Positions 1 to 8,007 of a stretch of 64,000 nt of DNA are shown piece after piece. The stretch comes from Paenibacillus sp. FSL R10-2782. Its GTDB lineage: Bacteria; Bacillota; Bacilli; Paenibacillales; Paenibacillaceae. The stretch is taken from the NCBI RefSeq assembly GCF_038592985.1, contig NZ_CP151951.1, positions 4,876,501 through 4,940,500 on the forward strand, read 5' to 3'. The position numbers were made by a program, and so were the translations under genes. Below the pieces are notes generated by a model. The model worked only from the letters and a program-made list of their open reading frames with translations, searched no databases and was not told where the DNA came from. Position 1 is the first letter of the stretch. Every line of letters starts with the position of its first letter.

Positions 1-945
1 AATTTCTAAATTTAAGCGGTTTGCTTCTGCCCACATTTCAAATTTCCTCGCCTCTAAAATTCCCATTTCATCCAGTCCTTCAAAACCAGTCAAATCTGCA
101 TAGTAAGGTATGAATTCCATTGCTTCTTCATATAGTCCTTGCTTTTCGCGGGCATTCCCCTGCATTAAATAAGCTTGACCAAAATATACGATTAGATGTC
201 TTTCTGTATTTAGAGGTTTAACTTCACGATTTTTTAATCTAACTTGAATCTGCTGCTGATAAACATTTGTGGCAATTACCTCAAGTTCTTTCGCATATTG
301 CATAGTTGTCTCACAGTCATAAGCTTGAAAGTATACGTTTACCAGCTTTAACAGAGCGTCCAATTGATGATTTTCAGGCAAATTCTTACGAAAAGGAGCA
401 AACTTTATAGCCAGTTGGCGATTATTCTCCAGATCTTTATTTAAAGAGTAAGAAAATAGTCTATACTGGCTGATCGCTAGCCGCTCCGAGTGATAGTATC
501 TTTCGTTCTCTATTACACACTCGTAAAAAGGAACTGAATCCTTTTCCTTTTCCTTTCCTTCTGCGTGTAGCTCTTCTGCAAGCGAAAATATGGTCGGCAC
601 ATAGGACAAGTCCTCTGTTAGCCTCGACAATACCTTTTGAATAAAGTCCTGTCTTCCTAACTCCACACAACGCAACAGAAACGGCTTGATCCGTTTCCAG
701 TGCCCTTTTCCTTCGTAAAAGCATTCATCTATGTACAACTCATACAGCCAGCCTTCGGGATACCCTAACGCCTTGGTAATCAGGTCCATCTGCCGAACGG
801 AGATCGGCTTGGGTGGGTTGCTGTTCAGCATGGCGCTGAATGTGCCGCGGTTAATACCGGAGATTTTACTAAAACCGCTAAAGCTATAGCCCCTTTGCTT
901 CAATTCTGTCTCTATTTTTGAGCGGATCGTAGGTGTATGTTCCAT
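1..945 (-). CDS. HTH–TPR transcriptional regulator, copy 1 (partial)
   Basis: The reading frame is open from an ATG at 945 to the window edge (315 codons), so the C-terminus is missing. The start is preceded by a strong G-rich ribosome binding site. Residues ~1–60 look like an XRE-type helix-turn-helix (key stretch FSKISGINRGTFSAML). The rest is alpha-helical and reads like tetratricopeptide repeats, for example a block around EKQGLYEEAMEFIPYYADL. This layout recalls RNPP-type peptide-sensing regulators, but that is inference; no pheromone gene is evident. It is a close paralogue of the genes at 988–2385 and 4727–5634: the first ~190 residues are almost the same, while the helical part diverges. 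It lies 42 bp after the stop of copy 2 with no terminator between, so the two may be co-transcribed. Confidence 0.85.
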   Translation of the reverse strand, partial: MEHTPTIRSKIETELKQRGYSFSGFSKISGINRGTFSAMLNSNPPKPISVRQMDLITKALGYPEGWLYELYIDECFYEGKGHWKRIKPFLLRCVELGRQDFIQKVLSRLTEDLSYVPTIFSLAEELHAEGKEKEKDSVPFYECVIENERYYHSERLAISQYRLFSYSLNKDLENNRQLAIKFAPFRKNLPENHQLDALLKLVNVYFQAYDCETTMQYAKELEVIATNVYQQQIQVRLKNREVKPLNTERHLIVYFGQAYLMQGNAREKQGLYEEAMEFIPYYADLTGFEGLDEMGILEARKFEMWAEANRLNLEI

Positions 946-987
946 GTTCATCCCCCCTGTGTGGTCAGATACAAGATAAATATTAGT

Positions 988-2385
988 TTAGGGAACCATT
1001 TGCTTCATACCATAACGCACTTCTTCAAGTACTTTTTCATATTCTGCAAGTTGTTCATGCGTAATATGGCCTGTTAGTTTTTCGAATAACAAGGTTACTC
1101 CCTTAATGAATGTACTCTTCGTATTTAATTGAGAAGATACTCTGAGGCTTTTGATTATATTATCAATGGCTTCTGAATATCTGCCTGTATTGAAATAGTA
1201 ACGCGCAAGTTCCAAATACAAGCGAGAATAATTCCATAAAAGAGTGCTTATTTGATAGTGTGAAGATTTTGAAACGAATTTCTTATAGTCGCCAATTTCC
1301 TCAGAGAAAACATCTAGAATACTTTCTAAAGAGAAATTGTACTTATTTGCCGACTCTATAATAGTGATTAATCCATGAGAAATTTCTTGGGGATTGTGCT
1401 CTAAAAGCTCGACATAAGATGCTAAACTGCTGACCTCTCCAATTAAAACTTTTAAATTAAGAAGATTAGCCTTTGCCCATAATTGGAGTCTTTTCACCCC
1501 TTGCAGCCCATTTTCATCCAGACCCTCAAACCATGTTAAATCTTCATAATAGGGAATGAATTTTAAAGCCTCTTCATACAATCCTTGATTCTCCAACGCA
1601 TTTCCGTGCAATAAATACCCTAAACCATAGTATACGACTAGAGGCTTTTCAGTATCGAAGCTATCTAGTTGCCTGTTTTTTGAACGGTTATAAGCCTGTT
1701 GATGATAGACACTTATAGCCAGTGTACGGAGTTCTGTCGCATACTTTATTGCAGCCTCCCAATTACTTGCGTTGAAATAAACATTAGTTAACTTTAATAA
1801 TCCATCCAACTGATAATTCTCTGGCAAACTTTTGCGGAACGAATTAAAAATAATAGCAGCCTGTAAGCTGCTTTCTAAATCTTCGGTAAGCGAGTAACAA
1901 AACAATCTGTATTGACTGATCGCTAGCCGCTCCGAGTGATAATATCTTTCGTTCTCTACTACACACTCGTAAAAAGGAAATGAATCCTTTTCCTTACCTG
2001 CTTTATGCAGTTCTTCTGCAAGCTCAAATATGGTCGGCACATAGGACAAGTCCTCTGTTAGCCTCGACAATACCTTTTGGATGAAGTCCCTTTTTCCTAA
2101 CTCTACACAACGCAACAGAAACGGCTTAATCCGTTTCCAGTGTCCTTTTCCTTCGTAAAAGCATTCATCTATGTACAACTCATACAGCCATCCCTCGGGA
2201 TATCCCAATGCCTTGGTAATCAGGTCCATCTGCCGAACGGAGATCGGCTTGGGCGGGTTGCTGTTCAGCATAGCGCTGAATGTGCCGCGGTTAATTCCAG
2301 ATATTTTACTGAAGCTGCTAAAGCTATAGCCCCTTTGCTTCAATTCTGTCTCTATCTTTGAGCGGATCGTAGGTGTATGTTCCAT
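988..2385 (-). CDS. HTH–TPR transcriptional regulator, copy 2
   Basis: The protein has 465 residues from the ATG at 2385, which follows a GAGGGG ribosome binding site. An upstream in-frame ATG at 2445 was rejected because copy 1 starts at the same MEHTPT position and has no homologue of the extra 20 residues. Residues ~10–60 form an XRE-like helix-turn-helix; residues ~60–465 are helical repeats (e.g. YYGLGYLLHGNALENQG, then a C-terminal repeat near YLELARYYFNTGRYSEAI). It probably binds DNA as a dimer and responds to a ligand held in the TPR part, as RNPP proteins do; the ligand cannot be told from sequence. It is the only intact member of the three in this window. Confidence 0.88.
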   Translation of the reverse strand: MEHTPTIRSKIETELKQRGYSFSSFSKISGINRGTFSAMLNSNPPKPISVRQMDLITKALGYPEGWLYELYIDECFYEGKGHWKRIKPFLLRCVELGKRDFIQKVLSRLTEDLSYVPTIFELAEELHKAGKEKDSFPFYECVVENERYYHSERLAISQYRLFCYSLTEDLESSLQAAIIFNSFRKSLPENYQLDGLLKLTNVYFNASNWEAAIKYATELRTLAISVYHQQAYNRSKNRQLDSFDTEKPLVVYYGLGYLLHGNALENQGLYEEALKFIPYYEDLTWFEGLDENGLQGVKRLQLWAKANLLNLKVLIGEVSSLASYVELLEHNPQEISHGLITIIESANKYNFSLESILDVFSEEIGDYKKFVSKSSHYQISTLLWNYSRLYLELARYYFNTGRYSEAIDNIIKSLRVSSQLNTKSTFIKGVTLLFEKLTGHITHEQLAEYEKVLEEVRYGMKQMVP

Positions 2386-2529
2386 GTCAATCCCCCTCAT
2401 TGAAAATAATGTTTCTTTTTTATGTAAAATACATCCTATAATCATTTTTAAAATAATACAATAGTGTGAAAAAAGAGAAATAAATGGTTTATATACTCAT
2501 TCTAATTTATGATGCCTTAGAAAGAAGTC

Positions 2530-2900
2530 TTTTTTAAACCAATCCCATGATAATTGAAAAGTGAATGAAGTACATAACGTTTAAATCCTTCATCCAGTAT
2601 GGATTGAACCTGAAAGTTGGGCGCACGATTCTGATCCTTTTCAAGAATATTAAGAGCTACTCGCAGTTCATCTGATCACTCCGCTTCTACGACCTATTCT
2701 TCTCTTTCCCATATGTAATTGACTAGGGACTCTTTAGGTTCACCCAAGCGTAGTAGCAGCTCCTTCTGGACCAGCTTGCCGTGTTCCAATAGCCATATAT
2801 AACCTAACCACTTTTATTTGAACTCAGCACCCATACCGCTTCTTTAACGCTATACAACTCATATACCTGTATAAGCTCTTTAATGGATAAATCCTTTACT
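2530..2900 (-). pseudogene. decayed coding segment of unknown function
   Basis: Between copy 2 and the next operon lies ~540 bp without an intact gene. On the minus strand, protein-like stretches can be read across frames: one near ELIQVYELYSVKEAVWVL, then one near LVQKELLLRLGEPKESLV and SDELRVALNILEKDQN. They are broken by stops and at least one frame change. This looks like an old gene that has decayed. I do not recognise the family, and it could be chance. Confidence 0.3.
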
Positions 2901-2942
2901 CTTCTCTCTCTTTGGTCTTAGCTCGGTTCCCTGAAAAACAGA

Positions 2943-2983
2943 ATAAAACGCTCCTGGGGAAATTGAGCTTCCGCAGGAGCGCG
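2943..2983 (-). terminator. rho-independent terminator of the small operon
   Basis: CGCTCCTG (2949–2956) pairs perfectly with CAGGAGCG (2974–2981). On the minus strand the hairpin is followed by TTTTATT. It sits just after the stop of the 2991–3260 gene. Confidence 0.8.
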
Positions 2984-2990
2984 TATGGAG

Positions 2991-3260
2991 CTAATTACTT
3001 TTTCTTCTGAGATACTTGGATGCTGCTGCTGCGACAATCACAAATACCAATATGGCAAAATAAGGATATGAATCGGAGCTGCCAGCATTGCTAAAAGCTT
3101 TGATAAGCGCATACAATGCCACCAATCCAATGAGACCAACAACGAATTGGGCACTTCTTCGTGCTGGCTGCTTTGAACGCTTAAATATGAACAGGACAGC
3201 AGCAACGCCCAAAAGAGCATAAACCATCAGAAAAGCAGTGACATAAAAAATTGGGTTCAT
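2991..3260 (-). CDS. small membrane protein, three predicted helices
   Basis: An 89-residue protein with three hydrophobic stretches (about residues 4–26, 38–58 and 66–83), a basic loop after the first (KRSKQPARR) and a basic tail (KYLRRKSN). It starts 67 bp after the stop of the secreted-protein gene 3328–4038 and is followed directly by a terminator, so the two form an operon. No family is recognised. The pairing of a secreted hydrophobic protein with a small membrane protein resembles a bacteriocin and immunity pair, but nothing in the sequence proves this. Confidence 0.75.
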   Translation of the reverse strand: MNPIFYVTAFLMVYALLGVAAVLFIFKRSKQPARRSAQFVVGLIGLVALYALIKAFSNAGSSDSYPYFAILVFVIVAAAASKYLRRKSN

Positions 3261-3327
3261 AATTACCTGCCCCTTCTTTTACAGTATATACAATATTATA
3301 GTAAAAGTAAGGTGTTTAGTGCAAATC

Positions 3328-4038
3328 TTAGTTGGAATTAACCGTGTAATAAGGAGCTGGCAACCAGTGTAGATTGAGCGTAGTACCGCGTGAACCGTTA
3401 TAGTTGTCCAAGCTTGAAGCAACCAAGTCTGTTCCTAAAGATACTAATGCAGCTGCGGCACTGGCAGCCCAAGGTATAGGATTAGGACCCATAATACCAC
3501 CTATTGCAGCAGCCAAACCTGAAACAGTCAAATATCCTTTAGATTGTTGCTTTAATGAATAGGAGAGTTGTTTGGTTTCGCTTTGTGACATCGTTATTGC
3601 TACTCCCCACCAATACGAGTTCGAGGAAGCATTAGGTGTGATTACGTTTTGCGGTTGAATAGGTGCTTGTCCAGACGGGACAATCGTTTGGTTTTCAACG
3701 TCTAATTTGGTTTGTCCACTTTTGAGAGATTCGTTGATGATCTGAACACCACTAGCAATATATTCGTAAGCCTCTTTAGAGACAACATCCTTACCAGCTT
3801 CGTCAATGTAGAGCAGACCGTCCGCGCCCGGTTTAATATATTTCTCCAAACCCTGGGCTGCTTCCAGATTCTTTTGCAATGTTGCTGTATCGAGATGCTG
3901 TAAAGTTACAATAGGAGATTGGCTTTGTTCTTGAAAAGAGTCATTTACACTTGAACTTGCAAAAATTGCACTCGGCGCGACAACAGCTCCTAACAAACTA
4001 AAAGATAAAGCGGTAGCAACCAGTCTATTCTTCTTCAT
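3328..4038 (-). CDS. secreted protein of unknown function with Gly/Ala-rich hydrophobic segment
   Basis: The ATG at 4038 is chosen over 4071 because a GGAGGAATTATCT ribosome binding site precedes it and a clean signal peptide then starts the protein (MKKNRLVATALSFSLLG, likely cut after IFAS). The mature part has ~210 residues. The first half is polar and helical. The second half opens with SNSYWWGVAITMSQSE and holds a long Gly/Ala-rich hydrophobic stretch (around SGLAAAIGGIMGPNPIPW and AASAAAALVSLGTDLV). It ends with an aromatic tail (WLPAPYYTVNSN). The hydrophobic stretch could insert in membranes, as in glycine-zipper or pore-forming peptides; this is inference. It is the first gene of an operon with 2991–3260. 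Confidence 0.8.
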   Translation of the reverse strand: MKKNRLVATALSFSLLGAVVAPSAIFASSSVNDSFQEQSQSPIVTLQHLDTATLQKNLEAAQGLEKYIKPGADGLLYIDEAGKDVVSKEAYEYIASGVQIINESLKSGQTKLDVENQTIVPSGQAPIQPQNVITPNASSNSYWWGVAITMSQSETKQLSYSLKQQSKGYLTVSGLAAAIGGIMGPNPIPWAASAAAALVSLGTDLVASSLDNYNGSRGTTLNLHWLPAPYYTVNSN

Positions 4039-4471
4039 AGATAATTCCTCCGATTCAAGATATTTTTTCAAACTCAGTAAAACCCATCCCCCAAACGACT
4101 ACACTACAACCTGAACATCCACACATTTAAGTCATTAATTTATAGTAAATATTACGAATTTTTTTATATGCGAAAACAAGGATGAATTATTCAAAATTAT
4201 TTTAGTTCAAAGGGCAGAGTATCCCCCACAAAGTGTTTAAAGCATGGCCATTCTATAGAACATAATGGTTCTTTTTTACTTATTTCCACTTATCTTGCTT
4301 CTTATTTAGTATTTATTTTTGTTGAAAGGAAATCACTCTCAAAAAATGTAGTAGTTTTTTATATCTCCTCCCTTCCTAATGGGGCCGCTATATTAGCACA
4401 AACAAGATCTTGCGTGGTGGTTTTTTCCGCCCTAGATTTGGAAATCCCCTTGGTTGTTCTTGCTTCATGTG

Positions 4472-4582
4472 TCAAAAAATACGAACTCCTTTCAAACAAG
4501 TGGTTTTAGCTCCTTTGTTAAAATGCGAGTTCCTTTTAGCAAGTTCCTTCATCCACTGAGCCAACTGCTTTAAATCATACAT
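4472..4582 (-). CDS. possible 36-residue peptide inside repeat copy A
   Basis: A short ORF begins MYDLKQLAQWMKELAKRN and ends TTCLKGVRIF. It lies downstream of the decayed regulator copy 3 and its terminator, on the same strand. A GGAGG motif is ~20 bp upstream, too far for a good start; a nearer ATG reads only five codons. In repeat copy B (57433–57816) the same frame carries stops and an insertion. It may be a peptide gene tied to the regulator, or chance. Confidence 0.2.
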   Translation of the reverse strand: MYDLKQLAQWMKELAKRNSHFNKGAKTTCLKGVRIF

Positions 4583-4699
4583 GATTATTCATCTTAAAAC
4601 CTATCCTCCTTCCCACCAGCTCTAAAGAAATTGTAATTCTTGATGTGTTACAAGAACGATGAAAATAAACATATCATTTCTTTTTTTACAAAATAATCA

Positions 4700-4727
4700 A
4701 TAAAAGACCAATCCCTTATGATTGGCC
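4700..4727 (-). terminator. terminator of decayed regulator copy 3
   Basis: GACCAATC (4706–4713) and GATTGGCC (4720–4727) form a hairpin with one G·U pair. On the minus strand it is followed by TTTTATT. It overlaps the stop codon of the decayed regulator at 4727–4729, and the same arrangement recurs in repeat copy B. Confidence 0.7.
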
Positions 4728-5634
4728 TAATCTGATTGCATATGATTTTGAAGACTCTCCATAGAAACTGGTGGCTTAAACCAATTTCTTTGCTTGGATA
4801 ATGAAAGATAATTAAGGGTGTCCTTTTGCCCTTTTAGGATGCTCTACATCTGCTTCACCTTCTATATCAAGCCCTTTAAACCAGCCTAAATCTGCATAGC
4901 CCTCAAGCTCTGCCTTTGCCTCCTTAATATATCCTTTCTTTTGTAAAGCTGTTGAGACAGAAAGGAATCCATAACCGTAGTAAAATACCAAGTGCCTTTC
5001 TGCACGTGAGCAATGATCTGCTCTTCTTTTTTCCTTCCTTATTTGTCTATCCATATAGATTTGTGCAAGTAAAAATATATATTTGTGATCTTGTGAATCG
5101 CCTCCAACTGATAATGCTCAGGAAGCAAATTACGATATGATGTAAATTCCAATACAAACTCAAGACTCTTTTCCAAGTCATACATTGTATAAGCTTTAAA
5201 CCTTTTATATTGACTTATAGCCAGCCGCTCCGAATGACGATATTTTTCATTTTCGATTACACATTCATAAAAAGGAACTGATTCCTTTTCCTTTCCTTCT
5301 GCGTGTAATTCTTCTGCAAGCTCAAATATGGTCGGCACATAGGACAAATCCTCTGTCAGCCTCAATAAAACCTTTTGAATGAAGTCCTGTCTTCCTAATT
5401 CCACACAACGCAACAGAAACGGCTTAATCCGTTTCCAGTGCCCTTTTCCTTCGTAGAAGCATTCATCTATGTACAACTCATACAGCCAGCCTTCCGGATA
5501 CCCCAACGCCTTGGTAATCAGGTCCATCTGCCGAACGGAGATCGGCTTGGGTGGGTTGCTGTTCAGCATGGCGCTGAATGTGCCACGGTTAATACCGGAG
5601 ATTTTACTAAAACTGCTAAAACTATAGCCCCTTT
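4727..5634 (-). pseudogene. decayed HTH–TPR regulator, copy 3
   Basis: Close relative of copies 1 and 2, but broken three ways. The first ~20 codons are missing: homology begins abruptly at 5634, in the middle of the HTH (GYSFSSFSKISGINRG). A frameshift near 5040–5054 separates YFYLHKSIWIDK from KEKRRADHCSRAERHL. The middle of the TPR domain is shortened, and the tail (RNWFKPPVSMESLQNHMQSD) is again in another frame. No full-length product is possible. Confidence 0.85.
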
Positions 5635-5778
5635 GCCCCGGAATCCTTTGACCGTCGAAGCGACCATGTACGTCTCAATATGTGCCATAATCGGTTTGGA
5701 AAAGTAGAGGGGTAGGCGAATCCGGGACAACTAGTTGCGAATGGCGGCATGTTCGGGTGCGATATCGGTATGAAACAT
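5635..5778 (-). pseudogene. possible insertion-sequence fragment joined to regulator copy 3
   Basis: Read on the minus strand from an ATG near 5770, the segment gives MFHTDIAPEHAAIRN, a stop, then LSRIRLPLYFSKPIMAHIE and VASTVKGFRG running straight into the regulator remnant. The LPLYFSKPxMxH pattern resembles the N-terminus of some DDE transposases, but I cannot name the family. The abrupt join at 5634 suggests that a recombination event, perhaps by an IS, removed the start of copy 3. The next ~180 bp (5779–5960) hold nothing I can identify. Confidence 0.35.
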
Positions 5779-5959
5779 AGTCGTTTCTCCTTTGGTTTGA
5801 GTTGGTGTGGTAACTACCTTTTACCACAAGGAGATACCCTTGTCTCTATTCTTTTTGTTTTTAAAGTCTACTGGAAGCTAATTTGCTCATTTATAGTTGA
5901 TAACTCAATTGAGATGGCATGGATGGTTTCAGTGATAATTTACCGCTTGTATTTTCCTT

Positions 5960-6420
5960 TTCATTATCAGAATTCTCACTAAAATGCATAAGTTCGGTTC
6001 TATTTGGAAACAGCCCGGTTCTGAAAATTCTCCATAGGTCAGCCCAGATGTCTTATTTCCAGTAGACAGATTCTCGGCAGATTTCTGAGATATCATGTCG
6101 ATAAAAAGTAAGCTGTTCACCCTGCTGTTTTTTGTCTGCAGCTTGGTGTAGACGTATTTCCAACGCCTGTTGATATAAAATCCCGGGACTATTTCTGTTT
6201 GGATGCCTGAGTTGGCAAAGGCCCATCAAGTATAGATATCTTGTCGAAACATACCGTTCAAGTGCATTTGGCGGTATTGGTCCATTCCAAATAAATCTAA
6301 AAATACGGTTTTTACTTCAGGAGGAAGAGCATCTGCTATTACCCAGGTTGTAAGAGAAGAATGCGATTGACCGAACAGACCAATGCGTGCAATGGCTGGG
6401 GCGCTCTAACTCTGCCATGC
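5960..6420 (-). pseudogene. remnant of an alpha/beta hydrolase (CocE/S15-like)
   Basis: Minus-strand reading gives RIGLFGQSHSSLTTWVIADA, then LPPEVKTVFLDLFGMDQYRQ and MHLNGMFRQDIYT, a stop, then WAFANSGIQ and ~75 further codons. GxSxxxxTxW followed by ALPPxVK and DxYR is the pattern around the catalytic serine of CocE/NonD (peptidase S15-type) hydrolases; the motif serine sits in GQSHSS. No start and at least two in-frame stops are seen, so this is debris. The assignment is by eye. Confidence 0.45.
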
Positions 6421-6485
6421 AGGAATTCTTGCGATTATGCTAAGATGAGTGTAACTCATGGTGGATTCTTCTTTGAAGGCTTCCA

Positions 6486-7973
6486 TTATACTAAATGATG
6501 TTTTTTCTTTAGAATAGTTCGCATCACAAGCGCCGTTTTTACAACACCGACACCTAACAATAAAATAAGAATAAAGTAAATGACATGTCCCAGACCAGGT
6601 AAGAACAGTTTAATAACAGACCAAGGAACCAGCAATTTGGGGAGTGTCATTAATAACAGAGATGGAATCAGCACATGGAAGAAAAGGATACTTACAATGT
6701 GAAGCAAACGCCCTGAAGTCGTTCGGGAACGGGTTTTCCAATTAAACAAACCGAATACAGACTGAGCAAGAATGGCGAGAATTGTAATAAGGACCCAATT
6801 CACAAGTAAAAAAATAGTTCTCTCTAAGTCTGACATCCCAATTTGAGGTATTTCTCCTCCATTCAATATAGCGTTGATACCAGTCATGATCTTGTCATAC
6901 GATTGTAAGTCCAAATAATCCAGTGAATTGACAAGCAGGATGACTCCATAGTTTTCATTAATTGTCATTTTTGAATACGTATTTTCGGTAGCGCCATTAT
7001 GAGAAATACCCTCCTTATCCACAACCCAGCCCATAGCATAATAGCTTCCTCCCCCCATATAAGCAATGGGTTTTTGTAAAGTTCTAATGCCTTTTACCGA
7101 CAAAACAGGGGAGGGCCCATTCTGCCCTTCATTCATCTGTGCCGTCAAATAATGTGCCATATCTTCGGCACTAGAGATTAAATACCCTGAAGCTACAGTA
7201 CCTTCATGATTAAGCTGCTTTGTCGGGAGCATAAAGCCAAATACAGGCTGATACCCGGTTGCCAGTCCGTCTTTTCGGGCTTCGTCAGGCGAAGTATAGC
7301 TATGTTTCATATGGAGCGGCTTGAAAATATGTTGTTGTACATATTCCGTATACGATTGACCGGAAGCAGCCTGGATGACACCGCTCAAAATGTTGTAGTT
7401 CAAATTCGAGTATTGAAATACAGAACCCACCGGCGCAGTCAACTGGACATGCTTTAGACTCCGGATATGCTGTTCGATGGATTCATCGCCCGTTGTTAAT
7501 GTACTCTCCCCTGCATAAGTAGACAATCCACTGGTTTGATTTAGCAGTTCCCGGATTGTAATCCTTCTGGAAGCTTCTAGATCAGCTACACGAAACCATG
7601 GCAAATAATATTGAACCGGATCATCAAGTCGAATTTTACCCTTTTCTACTAGCTGTATTACAGCCATGGCTGTAATAGATTTGCTCGTTGAACCGAGGAC
7701 GAAAGGTGTCTGCGGCGTCACCGGAGAGCTATCCGGCCCCGATATCCCATATCCTTCCATATAAACAATTCGACCCTCTTTGACGATTGCAAGTGAAGCC
7801 CCTGGAATATTTAATTCATTCATCGCCGAATTCACAAATTGGTCGATATGAGCGGTATCCACACTCTCCTCTGCAGGTTGAGCATGTACCGAAAGCGGAA
7901 TAAGCAAGCAGACAATCGTAAATGGAATTATAATTACAGCTTTCCACAAGTGTAAAAACACCAAAGTTTTCAT
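6486..7973 (-). CDS. membrane-anchored D-asparaginyl prodrug peptidase (ClbP/ZmaM/XcnG type)
   Basis: The 495-residue product starts at the ATG at 7973, preceded by AAGGACG; an ATG at 8006 lacks a ribosome binding site and overlaps the context of the previous stop. Residues 1–32 form a signal anchor or signal peptide ending SVHA. A beta-lactamase-fold serine hydrolase domain follows (to ~385). The catalytic SxxK motif is Ser95-Thr-Ser-Lys98 and the YSN tyrosine is Tyr188. Three C-terminal membrane helices follow (about 395–415, 430–452 and 462–482). ClbP has 504 residues, the same order (signal, extracytoplasmic peptidase, three helices) and catalytic Ser95, Lys98 and Tyr186. Such enzymes remove an N-acyl-D-Asn cap from NRPS products outside the membrane. 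The first NRPS module here builds such a cap. Family alternatives (FmtA-like, D-aminopeptidases) share the fold but not this context. It is the last gene of the ABC-transporter operon, 34 bp after the permease stop. Confidence 0.85.
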   Translation of the reverse strand: MKTLVFLHLWKAVIIIPFTIVCLLIPLSVHAQPAEESVDTAHIDQFVNSAMNELNIPGASLAIVKEGRIVYMEGYGISGPDSSPVTPQTPFVLGSTSKSITAMAVIQLVEKGKIRLDDPVQYYLPWFRVADLEASRRITIRELLNQTSGLSTYAGESTLTTGDESIEQHIRSLKHVQLTAPVGSVFQYSNLNYNILSGVIQAASGQSYTEYVQQHIFKPLHMKHSYTSPDEARKDGLATGYQPVFGFMLPTKQLNHEGTVASGYLISSAEDMAHYLTAQMNEGQNGPSPVLSVKGIRTLQKPIAYMGGGSYYAMGWVVDKEGISHNGATENTYSKMTINENYGVILLVNSLDYLDLQSYDKIMTGINAILNGGEIPQIGMSDLERTIFLLVNWVLITILAILAQSVFGLFNWKTRSRTTSGRLLHIVSILFFHVLIPSLLLMTLPKLLVPWSVIKLFLPGLGHVIYFILILLLGVGVVKTALVMRTILKKKHHLV

Positions 7974-8007
7974 GGTAACGTCCTTACTGTTTAATTTTAT
8001 GATCATG

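Larger units (their letters stand above)
4414..4784. repeat. direct repeat flanking the NRPS island, copy A
   Basis: This ~371-bp stretch matches 57433–57816 in the same orientation with scattered mismatches and one ~13-bp indel (copy B has extra bases near TTTCTATAATCG). It contains the last codons of regulator copy 3 (ending SLQNHMQSD), its terminator and the short ORF. Homology stops abruptly after CCAA at 4784. The sequence between this and the upstream start of the secreted-protein gene (about 4040–4413) is AT-rich and holds no gene I can see. Confidence 0.9.

Noticed and set aside
461..724. Minus-strand frame of 87 codons
   Set aside because: Out-of-frame shadow of regulator copy 1, whose frame is open from 945 to the window edge.
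5749..5982. Plus-strand frame of 77 codons in the debris region
   Set aside because: No ribosome binding site and no protein-like pattern; overlaps remnants readable on the other strand.
7974..8006. Upstream start (ATG at 8006) for the peptidase
   Set aside because: No ribosome binding site; the ATG at 7973 has AAGGACG and gives ClbP-like residue numbering.
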